From Ypsolopha sequella (taxonomy: Eukaryota; Arthropoda; Insecta; Lepidoptera; Ypsolophidae): a DNA stretch of 64,000 nt. A program made the translations under genes and the position numbers. Where the stretch lies: the NCBI GenBank assembly GCA_934047225.1, contig CAKOHE010000008.1, positions 930,001 to 994,000 on the forward strand. Reading direction: 5' to 3'. The notes below the pieces were generated by a model. That model made no database searches and had not been told where the DNA came from. It saw only the letters and a program-made list of their open reading frames with translations. How positions within the stretch are numbered: position 1 is the stretch's first letter; each line of letters starts with the position of its first letter. This document shows, piece by piece, positions 22,001-36,400 of the stretch.

Positions 22001-25000
22001 GTCAGAATAACATTGGAACTGGCCCATATAATTAATAAAAGGGCAGTCTATTCTGTCCCCAATCATTGTCAGAATAACATTGGAACTGGCCCATATAATT
22101 AATAAAAGGGCAGTCTACTCTGTCCTCAATCATTGTCAGAATAACATTGGAACTGGCCCATATAATTAATAAAAGGGCAGTCTATTGTGTCCACAATCAT
22201 TGTCAGAATAACATTGGAACTGGCCCATATAATTAATAAAAGGGCAGTCTATTCTGTCCACAATCATTGTCAGAATAACATTGGAACTGGCCCATATAAT
22301 TAATAAAAGGGCAGTCTATTCTGTCCACAATCATTGTCAGAATAACATTGGAACTGGCCCATATAATTAATAAAAGGGCAGTCTACTCTGTCCACAATCA
22401 TTGTCAGAACAACATTGGAACTGGCCCATATAATTAATAAAAGGGCAGTCTCCTCTGTCCCCAATCATTGTCAGAATAACATTGGAACTGGCCCATATAA
22501 TTAATAAAAGGGCAGTCTACTCTGTCCACAATCATTGTCAGAATAACATTGGAACTGGCCCATATAATTAATAAAAGGGCAGTCTATTCTGTCCCCAATC
22601 ATTGTCAGAATAACATTGGAACTGGCCCATATAATTAATAAAATGGCAGTCTACTCTGTCCACAATCATTGTCAGAATAACATTGGAACTGGCCCATATA
22701 ATTAATAAAAGGGCAGTCTATTCTGTCCCCAATCATTGTCAGAATAACATTGGAACTGGCCCATATAATTAATAAAAGGGCAGTCTATTCTGTCCACAAT
22801 CATTGTCAGAATAACATTGGAACTGACCCATATAATTAATAAAAGGGCAGTCTAATCTGTCCCCAATCATTGTCAGAATAACATTGGAACTGGCCCATAT
22901 AATTAATAAAAGGGCAGTCTATTCTGTCCCCAATCATTGTCAGAATAACATTGGAACTGGCCCATATAATTAATAAAAGGGCAGTCTATTCTGTCCCCAA
23001 TCATTGTCAGAATAACATTGGAACTGGCCCATATAATTAATAAAAGGGCAGTCTATTCTGTCCACAATCATTGTCAGAATAACATTGGAACTGGCCCATA
23101 TAATTAATAAAAGGGCAGTCTATTCTGTCCCCAATCATTGTCAGAATAACATTGGAACTGGCCCATATAATTAATAAAAGGGCAGTCTATACTGTCCACA
23201 ATCATTGTCAGAATAACATTGGAACTGGCCCATATAATTAATAAAAGGGCAGTCTATTCTGTCCACAATCATTGTCAGAATAACATTGGAACTGGCCTAT
23301 ATAATTATTATAAGGGCAGTCTATTCTGTCCCCAATCATTGTCAGAATAACATTGGAACTGGCCCATATAATTAATAAAAGGGCAGTCTACTCTGTCCAC
23401 AATCATTGTCAGAATAACATTGGAACTGGCCCATATAATTAACAAAAGGGCAGTCTATTCTGTCCCCAATCATTGTCAGAATAACATTGGAACTGGCCCA
23501 TATAATTAATAAAAGGGCAGTCTATTCTGTTCACAATCATTGTCAGAATAACATTGGAACTGACCCATATAATTAATAAAAGGGCAGTCTATTCTGTCCC
23601 CAATCATTGTCAGAATAACATTGGAACTGGCCCATATAATTAATAAAAGGGCAGTCTATTCTGTCCCCAATCATTGTCAGAATAACATTGGAAATGGCCC
23701 ATATAATTAATAAAAGGGCAGTCTATTCTGTCCCTAATCATTGTCAGAATAACATTGGAACTGGCCCATATAATTAATAAAAGGGCAGTCTACTCTGTCC
23801 TCAATCATTGTCAGAATAACATTGGAACTGGCCCATATAATTAATAAAAGGGCAGTCTATTCTGTCCACAATCATTGTCAGAATAACATTGGAACTGGCC
23901 CATATAATTAATAAAAGGGCAGTCTATTCTGTCCCCAATCATTGTCAGAATAACATTGGAACTGGCCCATATAATTAATAAAAGGGCAGTCTACTCTGTC
24001 CTCAATCATTGTCAGAATAACATTGGAACTGGCCCATATAATTAATAAAAGGGCAGTCTACTCTGTCCACAATCATTGTCAGAATAACATTGGAACTGGC
24101 CCATATAATTAATAAAAGGGCAGTCTACTCTGTCCTCAATCATTGTCAGAATAACATTGGAACTGGCCCATATAATTAATAAAAGGGTAGTCTATTCTGT
24201 CCCCAATCATTGTCAGAATAACATTGGAACTGGCCCATATAATTAATAAAAGGGCAGTCTACTCTGTCCTCAATCATTGTCAGAATAACATTGGAACTGG
24301 CCCATATAATTAATAAAAGGGCAGTCTATTCTGTCCCCAATCATTGTCAGAATAACATTGGAACTGGCCCATATAATTAATATAAGGGCAGTCTATTCTG
24401 TCCACAATCATTGTCAGAATAACATTGGAACTGGCCCATATAATTAATAAAAGGGCAGTCTATTCTGTCCCCAATCATTGTCAGAATAACATTGGAACTG
24501 GCCCATATAATTAATAAAAGGGCAGTCTACTCTGTCCTCAATCATTGTCAGAATAACATTGGAACTGGCCCATATAATTAATAAAAGGGCAGTCTATTCT
24601 GTCCCCAATCATTGTAAGAATAACATTGGAACTGGCCCATATAATTAATAAAAGGGCAGTCTACTCTGTCCTCAATCATTGTCAGAATAACATTGGAACT
24701 GGCCCATATAATTAATAAAAGGGCAGTCTATTCTGTCCACAATCATTGTCAGAATAACATTGGAACTGGCCCATATAATTAATAAAAGGGCAGTCTATTC
24801 TGTCCACAATCATTGTCAGAATAACATTGGAACTGGCCCATATAATTAATAAAAGGGCAGTCTATTCTGTCCACAATCATTGTCAGAATAACATTGGAAC
24901 TGGCCCATATAATTAATAAAAGGGCAGTCTACTCTGTCCACAATCATTGTCAGAATAACATTGGAACTGGCCCATATAATTAATAAAAGGGCAGTCTACT

Positions 25001-25354
25001 CTGTCCACAATCATTGTCAGAACAACATTGGAACTGGCCCATATAATTAATAAAAGGGCAGTCTCCTCTGTCCCCAATCATTGTCAGAATAACATTGGAA
25101 CTGGCCCATATAATTAATAAAAGGGCAGTCTACTCTGTCCACAATCATTGTCAGAATAACATTGGAACTGGCCCATATAATTAATAAAAGGGCAGTCTAT
25201 TCTGTCCCCAATCATTGTCAGAATAACATTGGAACTGGCCCATATAATTAATAAAATGGCAGTCTACTCTGTCCACAATCATTGTCAGAATAACATTGGA
25301 ACTGGCCCATATAATTAATAAAAGGGCAGTCTTCTCTGTCCACAATCATTGTCG

Positions 25355-26350
25355 GAATAACATTGGAACTGGCCCATATAATTAATAAAAGGCAGTCTAC
25401 TCTGTCCACAATCATTGTCAGAATAACATTGGAACTGGCCCATATAATTAATAAAAGGCAGTCTACTCTGTCCACAATCATTGTCAGAATAACATTGGAA
25501 CTGCCCCATATAATTAATAAAAGGGCAGTCTTCTCTGTCCACAATCATTGTCAGAATAACATTGGAACTGGCCCATATAATTAATAAAAGGGCAGTCTAC
25601 TCTGTTCACAATCATTGTCAGAATAACATTGGAACTGGCCCATATAATTAATAAAAGGCAGTCTACTCTGTCCACAATCATTGTCAGAATAACATTGGAA
25701 CTGCCCCATATAATTAATAAAAGGGCAGTCTTCTCTGTCCACAATCATTGTCGGAATAACATTGGAACTGGCCCATATAATTAATAAAAGGCAGTCTACT
25801 CTGTCCACAATCATTGTCAGAATAACATTGGAACTGCCCCATATAATTAATAAAAGGGCAGTCTATTCTGTCCCCAATCATTGTCAGAATAACATTGGAA
25901 CTGGCCCATATAATTAATAAAAGGGCAGTCTACTCTGTCCACAATCATTGTCAGAATAACATTGGAACTGGCCCATATAATTAATAAAAGGGCAGTCTAC
26001 TCTGTCCACAATCATTGTCAGAATAACATTGGAACTGCCCCATATAATTAATAAAAGGGCAGTCTATTCTGTCCCCAATCATTGTCAGAATAACATTGGA
26101 ACTGGCCCATATAATTAATAAAAGGGCAGTCTACTCTGTCCCCAATCATTGTCAGAATAACATTGGAACTGCCCCATATAATTAATAAAAGGGCAGTCTA
26201 TTCTGTCCCCAATCATTGTCAGAATAACATTGGAACTGGCCCATATAATTAATAAAAGGGCAGTCTACTCTGTCCACAATCATTGTCAGAATAACATTGG
26301 AATTGCCCCATATAATTAATAAAAGGCAGTCTACTCTGTCCACAATCATT
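25355..26350. repeat. Partial cluster of 66-bp and G20C monomers, copy 3
   Basis: Five of the eight short monomers are present, near 25389, 25455, 25655, 25788 and 26323, each 10200 bp from its copy-2 counterpart. The first three are missing because the block junction at 25305-25333 lies to their right. Confidence 0.88.
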
Positions 26351-27982
26351 GTCAGAATAACATTGGAACTGCCCCATATAATTAATAAAAGGGCAGTCTA
26401 TTCTGTCCCCAATCATTGTCAGAATAACATTGGAACTGCCCCATATAATAAATAAAAGGGCAGTCTACTCTGTCCACAATCATTGTCAGAATAACATTGG
26501 AACTGGCCCATATAATTAATAAAAGGGCAGTCTACTCTGTCCACAATCATTGTCAGAATAACATTGGAACTGCCCCATATAATTAATAAAAGGGCAGTCT
26601 ATTCTGTCCCCAATCATTGTCAGAATAACATTGGAACTGGCCCATATAATTAATAAAAGGGCAGTCTACTCTGTCCACAATCATTGTCAGAATAACATTG
26701 GAACTGCCCCATATAATTAATAAAAGGGCAGTCTATTCTGTCCCCAATCATTGTCAGAATAACATTGGAACTGGCCCATATAATTAATAAAAGGGCAGTC
26801 TACTCTGTTCACAATCATTGTCAGAATAACATTGGATCTGGCCCATATAATTAATAAAAGGGCAGTCTATTCTGTCCCCAATCATTGTCAGAATAACATT
26901 GGAACTGGCCCATATAATAAATAAAAGGGCAGTCTATTCTGTCCCCAATCATTGTCAGAATAACATTGGAACTGGCCCATATAATTAATAAAAGGGCAGT
27001 CTATTCTGTCCCCAATCATTGTCAGAATAACATTGGAACTGGCCCATATAATTAATAAAAGGGCAGTCTACTCTGTCCACAATCATTGTCAGAATAACAT
27101 TGGAACTGGCCCATATAATTAATAAAAGGGCAGTCTATTCTGTCCCCAATCATTGTCAGAATAACATTGGAACTGGCCCATATAATTAATAAAAGGGCAG
27201 TCTACTCTGTCCACAATCATTGTCAGAATAACATTGGAACTGGCCCATATAATTAATAAAAGGGCAGTCTTCTCTGTCCACAATCATTGTCAGAATAACA
27301 TTGGAACTGGCCCATATAATTAATAAAAGGGCAGTCTACTCTGTCCACAATCATTGTCAGAATAACATTGGAACTGCCCCATATAATTAATAAAAGGGCA
27401 GTCTATTCTGTCCCCAATCATTGTCAGAATAACATTGGAACTGGCCCATATAATTAATAAAAGGGCAGTCTACTCTGTCCACAATCATTGTCAGAATAAC
27501 ATTGGAACTGGCCCATATAATTAATAAAAGGGCAGTCTACTCTGTCCACAATCATTGTCAGAATAACATTGGAACTGGCCCATATAATTAATAAAAGGGC
27601 AGTCTATTCTGTCCCCAATCATTGTCAGAATAACATTGGAACTGGCCCATATAATTAATAAAAGGGCAGTCTATTCTGTCCCCAATCATTGTCAGAATAA
27701 CATTGGAACTGGCCCATATAATTAATAAAAGGGCAGTCTATTCTGTCCCCAATCATTGTCAGAATAACATTGGAACTGGCCCATATAATTAATAAAAGGG
27801 CAGTCTATTCTGTCCCCAATCATTGTCAGAATAACATTGGAACTGGCCCATATAATTAATTAAAGGGCAGTCTATTCTGTCCACAATCATTGTCAGAATA
27901 ACATTGGAACTGGCCCATATAATTATTAAAAGGGCAGTCTACTCTGTCCACAATCATTGTCAGAATAACATTGGAACTGGCC

Positions 27983-27989
27983 CATATAA
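27983..27989 (+). repeat. Putative target-site duplication, 5' side of LINE copy 3
   Basis: CATATAA, again monomer positions 23-29; its partner is at 29277-29283. Confidence 0.7.
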
Positions 27990-27990
27990 C

Positions 27991-28731
27991 AAAAATTCTC
28001 TAGCTCTTAATCCTTCTAAATCAAAATTTATGGTCCTCGGTAGTCGTCATCAAATCAAAAGCATATCTTCAGCTAATCCTACAGTTACTATCATGAACGA
28101 GTCAGTAGAAAGAGTGCATGAAGCTAGAAATTTGGGGGTTATTATCGACGAAGAACTACGCTTTGAAACTCACGTTGCTGAGCTAGCAAGAAACTGTTTT
28201 TACCGCCTTAGTGTTGTCTATCGCATACGTGACTTTCTCAAAGAAGAATTACGAGTTAGGCTTTGTGAGGCGCTCATCCTGTCAAAACTTAACTACTGCA
28301 TTGCCGTTTTCGGCCCTTGTCTCTATGCCAAGACGATGCGCCTCATCCAGCGGGTTCAAAATGCCTGTGCTCGTTTTTGCTTTCATATACCTCCACGATC
28401 CCACGTAACTCCATTCCTTAACAACGCCAACATACTTAATATGAAAGGTAGACTGCATTATCATCTCGCCTGCCTTCTCTTTGGAGTTGTTAAAACAGGT
28501 TCTCCAAAGTACTTATTTGACAAATTGAAATGGTCTGCCTCTTCATACAGTATGCGTAGTACTAGGGTAGGTTCTATTTTGTGTCCGTCACATAAATCTG
28601 CTGCATTCAGAGGTAGCTTTAGATATTCGGCGTCCAAGTGTTGGAATAATATTCCACCCCCTTTACGTACTTTGAAGTATAAGAACAACTTTAAATTAAA
28701 ATTTAAAAAATATCTTCTCTCTTTGCAATGA
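27991..28731 (+). pseudogene. C-terminal fragment of LINE reverse transcriptase, copy 3
   Basis: The open frame runs from a TTG in the satellite (27904) to TGA at 28729-28731. The LINE-derived residues 30-275 are the same as in copy 1. Motifs kept are LNPSKSKFMVLGS, LGVIID, RLIQRVQNACARF and CWNNIPPPLR. The catalytic palm and endonuclease are absent, and the first ATG in frame is at 28030, within the domain. Confidence 0.9.
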
Positions 28732-29259
28732 TAATCGCCAACCTAAAGTTTCAGACAGAAAACTCACGTTTCTTTCTTTATACACATCATCGTCTTTATA
28801 AATTAACTCCTTTCAATTGCAAGATAAACAATATCATTCAATAATAATATTTTCAATTATTTCTATTTGTTTTAAGCCAAAATTTTGCCTTTTTATTTAT
28901 CCACTCACAATACTTTATATTTTAAATAGTTTATACTATGTGAATATTTATTTTTAATTATATATACGACATAAATAAATATTTATATTTATATACGTAC
29001 TTCTATTTTATTCGGATGCCGTGTACTGTTTCTGTGCTTGATATATAACTGCAGGCCCTAGCAGAATAACAGCGTTGCGGGATGTTACTGGTAACACCCG
29101 TAGCATATGCTGAGTTGGGGTCCTTTTTATTGCCACGACACATGACGTTCCATGTTTATATGTATCAGTGTGGTATTTGTCAATTTTATTTTTAGTTAAA
29201 AAGTTGTATTTAAAATGTGTTTTGTTTCGTGTGTGTTGTGGCATTTAAATAAATGATTC
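28732..29259 (+). other. LINE 3' untranslated region, copy 3
   Basis: AT-rich and noncoding, the same as copies 1 and 2. AATAAA is at 29248-29253. Confidence 0.8.
29074..29104 (+). other. Stem-loop in LINE 3' UTR, copy 3
   Basis: CGGGATGTTAC (29078-29088) pairs with GTAACACCCG (29091-29100), with one bulged A, as in the other copies. Confidence 0.58.
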
Positions 29260-29276
29260 TTTATCTTTATCTTTAT
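29260..29276 (+). repeat. TTTATC tandem tail of LINE copy 3
   Basis: Three units, same register and length as copies 1 and 2, then satellite resumes at CATATAA (29277). Confidence 0.85.
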
Positions 29277-30409
29277 CATATAATTAATAAAAGGGCAGTC
29301 TATTCTGTCCACAATCATTGTCAGAATAACATTGGAACTGGCCCATATAATTAATAAAAGGGCAGTCTACTCTGTCCACAATCATTGTCAGAATAACATT
29401 GGAACTGGCCCATATAATTAATAAAAGGGCAGTCTATTCTGTCCCCAATCATTGTCAAAATAACATTGGAACTGGCCCATATAATTAATAAAAGGGCAGT
29501 CTATTCTGTCCCCAATCATTGTCAGAATAACATTGGAACTGGCCCATATAATTAATAAAAGGGCAGTCTATTCTGTCCCCAATCATTGTCAGAATAACAT
29601 TGGAACTGGCCCATATAATTAATAAAAGGGCAGTCTATTCTGTCCCCAATCATTGTCAGAATAACATTGGAACTGGCCCATATAATTAATAAAAGGGCAG
29701 TCTACTCTGTCCACAATCATTGTCAGAATAACATTGGAACTGGCCCATATAATTAATAAAAGGGCAGTCTACTCTGTCCACAATCATTGTCAGAATAACA
29801 TTGGAACTGGCCCATATAATTAATAAAAGGGCAGTCTATTCTGTCCCCAATCATTGTCAGAATAACATTGGAACTGGCCCATATAATTAATAAAAGGGCA
29901 GTCTACTCTGTCCACAATCATTGTCAGAATAACATTGGAACTGGCCCATATAATTAATAAAAGGGCAGTCTATTCTGTCCCCAATCATTGTCAGAATAAC
30001 ATTGGAACTGGCCCATATAATTAATAAAAGGGCAGTCTACTCTGTCCACAATCATTGTCACAATAACATTGGAACTGGCCCATATTATTAATAAAAGGGC
30101 AGTCTACTCTGTCCACAATCATTGTCAGAATAACATTAGAACTGGCCCATATAATTAATAAAAGGGCAGTCTATTCTGTCCCCAATCATTGTCAGAATAA
30201 CATTGGAACTGGCCCATATAATTAATAAAAGGGCAGTCTACTCTGTCCACAATCATTGTCAGAATAACATTGGAACTGGCCCATATAATTAATAAAAGGG
30301 CAGTCTACTCTGTCCACAATCATTGTCAGAATAACATTGGAACTGGCCCATATAATTAATAAAAGGGCAGTCTATTCTGTCCCCAATCATTGTCAGAATA
30401 ACATTGGAA

Positions 30410-33400
30410 CTGGCCCATATAATTAATAAAAGGGCAGTCTACTCTGTCCACAATCATTGTCAGAATAACATTGGAACTGGCCCATATAATTAATAAAAGG
30501 GCAGTCTATTCTGTTCACAATCATTGTCAGAATAACATTGGAACTGACCCATATAATTAATAAAAGGGCAGTCTATTCTGTCCCCAATCATTGTCAGAAT
30601 AACATTGGAACTGGCCCATATAATTAATAAAAGGGCAGTCTATTCTGTCCCCAATCATTGTCAGAATAACATTGGAACTGGCCCATATAATTAATAAAAG
30701 GGCAGTCTACTCTGTCCACAATCATTGTCAGAATAACATTGGAACTGGCCCATTTAATTAATAAAAGGGCAGTCTATTCTGTCCCCAATCATTGTCAGAA
30801 TAACATTGGAACTGGCCCATATAATTAATAAAAGGGCAGTCTATTCTGTCCCCAATCATTGTCAGAATAACATTGGAACTGGCCCATATAATTAATAAAA
30901 GGGCAGTCTACTCTGTCCACAATCATTGTCAGAATAACATTGGAACTGGCCCATATAATTAATAAAAGGGCAGTCTACTCTGTCCACAATCATTGTCAGA
31001 ATAACATTGGAACTGGCCCATTTAATTAATAAAAGGGCAGTCTATTCTGTCCCCAATCATTGTCAGAATAACATTGGAACTGGCCCATATAATTAATAAA
31101 AGGGCAGTCTATTCTGTCCCCAATCATTGTCAGAATAACATTGGAACTGGCCCATATAATTAATAAAAGGGCAGTCTATTCTGTTCACAATCATTGTCAG
31201 AATAACATTGGAACTGACCCATATAATTAATAAAAGGGCAGTCAATTCTGTCCCCAATCATTGTCAGAATAACATTGGAACTGGCCCATATAATTAATAA
31301 AAGGGCAGTCTATTCTGTCCCCAATCATTGTCAGAATAACATTGGAAATGGCCCATATAATTAATAAAATGGCAGTCTATTCTGTCCCTAATCATTGTCA
31401 GAATAACATTGGAACTGGCCCATATAATTAATAAAAGGGCAGTCTACTCTGTCCTCAATCATTGTCAGAATAACATTGGAACTGGCCCATATAATTAATA
31501 AAAGGGCAGTCTATTCTGTCCACAATCATTGTCAGAATAACATTGGAACTGGCCCATATAATTAATAAAAGGGCAGTCTATTCTGTCCCCAATCATTGTC
31601 AGAATAACATTGGAACTGGCCCATATAATTAATAAAAGGGCAGTCTACTCTGTCCTCAATCATTGTCAGAATAACATTGGAACTGGCCCATATAATTAAT
31701 AAAAGGGCAGTCTACTCTGTCCACAATCATTGTCAGAATAACATTGGAACTGGCCCATATAATTAATAAAAGGGCAGTCTACTCTGTCCTCAATCATTGT
31801 CAGAATAACATTGGAACTGGCCCATATAATTAATAAAAGGGCAGTCTATTCTGTCCCCAATCATTGTCAGAATAACATTGGAACTGGCCCATATAATTAA
31901 TAAAAGGGCAGTCTACTCTGTCCTCAATCATTGTCAGAATAACATTGGAACTGGCCCATATAATTAATAAAAGGGCAGTCTATTCTGTCCCCAATCATTG
32001 TCAGAATAACATTGGAACTGGCCCATATAATTAATAAAAGGGAAGTCTATTCTGTCCACCATCATTGTCAGAATAACATTGGAACTGGCCCATATAATTA
32101 ATAAAAGGGCAGTCCATTCTGTCCCCAATCATTGTCAGAATAACATTGGAACTGGCCCATATAATTAATAAAAGGGCAGTCTACTCTGTCCTCAATCATT
32201 GTCAGAATAACATTGGAACTGGCCCATATAATTAATAAAAGGGCAGTCTATTCTGTCCCCAATCATTGTCAGAATAACATTGGAACTGGCCCATATAATT
32301 AATAAAAGGGCAGTCTACTCTGTCCTCAATCATTGTCAGAATAACATTGGAACTGGCCCATATAATTAATAAAAGGGCAGTCTATTGTGTCCACAATCAT
32401 TGTCAGAATAACATTGGAACTGGCCCATATAATTAATAAAAGGGCAGTCTATTCTGTCCACAATCATTGTCAGAATAACATTGGAACTGGCCCATATAAT
32501 TAATAAAAGGGCAGTCTATTCTGTCCACAATCATTGTCAGAATAACATTGGAACTGGCCCATATAATTAATAAAAGGGCAGTCTACTCTGTCCACAATCA
32601 TTGTCAGAACAACATTGGAACTGGCCCATATAATTAATAAAAGGGCAGTCTCCTCTGTCCCCAATCATTGTCAGAATAACATTGGAACTGGCCCATATAA
32701 TTAATAAAAGGGCAGTCTACTCTGTCCACAATCATTGTCAGAATAACATTGGAACTGGCCCATATAATTAATAAAAGGGCAGTCTATTCTGTCCCCAATC
32801 ATTGTCAGAATAACATTGGAACTGGCCCATATAATTAATAAAATGGCAGTCTACTCTGTCCACAATCATTGTCAGAATAACATTGGAACTGGCCCATATA
32901 ATTAATAAAAGGGCAGTCTATTCTGTCCCCAATCATTGTCAGAATAACATTGGAACTGGCCCATATAATTAATAAAAGGGCAGTCTATTCTGTCCACAAT
33001 CATTGTCAGAATAACATTAGAACTGACCCATATAATTAATAAAAGGGCAGTCTAATCTGTCCCCAATCATTGTCAGAATAACATTGGAACTGGCCCATAT
33101 AATTAATAAAAGGGCAGTCTATTCTGTCCCCAATCATTGTCAGAATAACATTGGAACTGGCCCATATAATTAATAAAAGGGCAGTCTATTCTGTCCCCAA
33201 TCATTGTCAGAATAACATTGGAACTGGCCCATATAATTAATAAAAGGGCAGTCTATTCTGTCCACAATCATTGTCAGAATAACATTGGAACTGGCCCATA
33301 TAATTAATAAAAGGGCAGTCTATTCTGTCCCCAATCATTGTCAGAATAACATTGGAACTGGCCCATATAATTAATAAAAGGGCAGTCTATACTGTCCACA

Positions 33401-36400
33401 ATCATTGTCAGAATAACATTGGAACTGGCCCATATAATTAATAAAAGGGCAGTCTATTCTGTCCACAATCATTGTCAGAATAACATTGGAACTGGCCTAT
33501 ATAATTATTATAAGGGCAGTCTATTCTGTCCCCAATCATTGTCAGAATAACATTGGAACTGGCCCATATAATTAATAAAAGGGCAGTCTACTCTGTCCAC
33601 AATCATTGTCAGAATAACATTGGAACTGGCCCATATAATTAACAAAAGGGCAGTCTATTCTGTCCCCAATCATTGTCAGAATAACATTGGAACTGGCCCA
33701 TATAATTAATAAAAGGGCAGTCTATTCTGTTCACAATCATTGTCAGAATAACATTGGAACTGACCCATATAATTAATAAAAGGGCAGTCTATTCTGTCCC
33801 CAATCATTGTCAGAATAACATTGGAACTGGCCCATATAATTAATAAAAGGGCAGTCTATTCTGTCCCCAATCATTGTCAGAATAACATTGGAACTGGCCC
33901 ATATAATTAATAAAAGGGCAGTCTACTCTGTCCACAATCATTGTCAGAATAACATTGGAACTGGCCCATATAATTAATAAAAGGGCAGTCTATTCTGTTC
34001 ACAATCATTGTCAGAATAACATTGGAACTGACCCATATAATTAATAAAAGGGCAGTCTATTCTGTCCCCAATCATTGTCAGAATAACATTGGAACTGGCC
34101 CATATAATTAATAAAAGGGCAGTCTATTCTGTCCCCAATCATTGTCAGAATAACATTGGAACTGGCCCATATAATTAATAAAAGGGCAGTCTACTCTGTC
34201 CACAATCATTGTCAGAATAACATTGGAACTGGCCCATTTAATTAATAAAAGGGCAGTCTATTCTGTCCCCAATCATTGTCAGAATAACATTGGAACTGGC
34301 CCATATAATTAATAAAAGGGCAGTCTATTCTGTCCCCAATCATTGTCAGAATAACATTGGAACTGGCCCATATAATTAATAAAAGGGCAGTCTACTCTGT
34401 CCACAATCATTGTCAGAATAACATTGGAACTGGCCCATATAATTAATAAAAGGGCAGTCTACTCTGTCCACAATCATTGTCAGAATAACATTGGAACTGG
34501 CCCATTTAATTAATAAAAGGGCAGTCTATTCTGTCCCCAATCATTGTCAGAATAACATTGGAACTGGCCCATATAATTAATAAAAGGGCAGTCTATTCTG
34601 TCCCCAATCATTGTCAGAATAACATTGGAACTGGCCCATATAATTAATAAAAGGGCAGTCTATTCTGTTCACAATCATTGTCAGAATAACATTGGAACTG
34701 ACCCATATAATTAATAAAAGGGCAGTCTATTCTGTCCCCAATCATTGTCAGAATAACATTGGAACTGGCCCATATAATTAATAAAAGGGCAGTCTATTCT
34801 GTCCCCAATCATTGTCAGAATAACATTGGAAATGGCCCATATTATTAATAAAAGGGCAGTCTATTCTGTCCCTAATCATTGTCAGAATAACATTGGAACT
34901 GGCCCATATAATTAATAAAAGGGCAGTCTACTCTGTCCTCAATCATTGTCAGAATAACATTGGAACTGGCCCATATAATTAATAAAAGGGCAGTCTATTC
35001 TGTCCACAATCATTGTCAGAATAACATTGGAACTGGCCCATATAATTAATAAAAGGGCAGTCTATTCTGTCCCCAATCATTGTCAGAATAACATTGGAAC
35101 TGGCCCATATAATTAATAAAAGGGCAGTCTACTCTGTCCTCAATCATTGTCAGAATAACATTGGAACTGGCCCATATAATTAATAAAAGGGCAGTCTACT
35201 CTGTCCACAATCATTGTCAGAATAACATTGGAACTGGCCCATATAATTAATAAAAGGGCAGTCTACTCTGTCCTCAATCATTGTCAGAATAACATTGGAA
35301 CTGGCCCATATAATTAATAAAAGGGCAGTCTATTCTGTCCCCAATCATTGTCAGAATAACATTGGAACTGGCCCATATAATTAATAAAAGGGCAGTCTAC
35401 TCTGTCCTCAATCATTGTCAGAATAACATTGGAACTGGCCCATATAATTAATAAAAGGGCAGTCTATTCTGTCCCCAATCATTGTCAGAATAACATTGGA
35501 ACTGGCCCATATAATTAATAAAAGGGAAGTCTATTCTGTCCACCATCATTGTCAGAATAACATTGGAACTGGCCCATATAATTAATAAAAGGGCAGTCTA
35601 TTCTGTCGCCAATCATTGTCAGAATAACATTGGAACTGGCCCATATAATTAATAAAAGGGCAGTCTACTCTGTCCTCAATCATTGTCAGAATAACATTGG
35701 AACTGGCCCATATAATTAATAAAAGGGCAGTCTATTCTGTCCCCAATCATTGTCAGAATAACATTGGAACTGGCCCATATAATTAATAAAAGGGCAGTCT
35801 ACTCTGTCCTCAATCATTGTCAGAATAACATTGGAACTGGCCCATATAATTAATAAAAGGGCAGTCTATTGTGTCCACAATCATTGTCAGAATAACATTG
35901 GAACTGGCCCATATAATTAATAAAAGGGCAGTCTATTCTGTCCACAATCATTGTCAGAATAACATTGGAACTGGCCCATATAATTAATAAAAGGGCAGTC
36001 TATTCTGTTCACAATCATTGTCAGAATAACATTGGAACTGGCCCATATAATTAATAAAAGGGCAGTCTACTCTGTCCACAATCATTGTCAGAACAACATT
36101 GGAACTGGCCCATATAATTAATAAAAGGGCAGTCTCCTCTGTCCCCAATCATTGTCAGAATAACATTGGAACTGGCCCATATAATTAATAAAAGGGCAGT
36201 CTACTCTGTCCATAATCATTGTCAGAATAACATTGGAACTGGCCCATATAATTAATAAAAGGGCAGTCTATTCTGTCCCCAATCATTGTCAGAATAACAT
36301 TGGAACTGGCCCATATAATTAATAAAATGGCAGTCTACTCTGTCCACAATCATTGTCAGAATAACATTGGAACTGGCCCATATAATTAATAAAAGGGCAG

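Larger units (their letters stand above)
13012..25305. repeat. Large higher-order block, copy 2 (contains LINE copy 2)
   Basis: Monomer order and private variants repeat those of copy 1 from window base 1 (offset 13011, then 12006). The left limit may extend a little further than given. It carries the full eight-member 66-bp cluster (14523 to 16123). It lacks the 15-monomer duplication of copy 1. Its right end (about 24.4-25.3 kb) repeats its own 21.8-22.7 kb at 38-39 monomer spacing. It stops at 25305-25333, where the sequence jumps to a start equivalent to 15105. Confidence 0.87.
19077..27989. repeat. 67-bp satellite array, segment 3 (between LINE copies 2 and 3)
   Basis: About 133 monomers. 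The part 19077 to about 24.1 kb follows block 1 at offset 12006. At about 24.4-25.3 kb is a 38-39 monomer repeat of 21.8-22.7 kb; the GAACAACATTGG marker at 22408 recurs at 25021, 2613 bp later. From 25306 to 27989 it follows 15106-17789 at offset 10200. No gene or other element is visible. Confidence 0.96.
27990..29276 (+). mobile_element. 5'-truncated non-LTR retrotransposon, copy 3
   Basis: It reads the same as the copy at 5784 over its whole length as far as I can see, including Lys (AAA) at the one position where copy 2 differs. It has the same truncation point, tail length and satellite insertion site. It is inactive and carried by block duplication. Confidence 0.92.
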
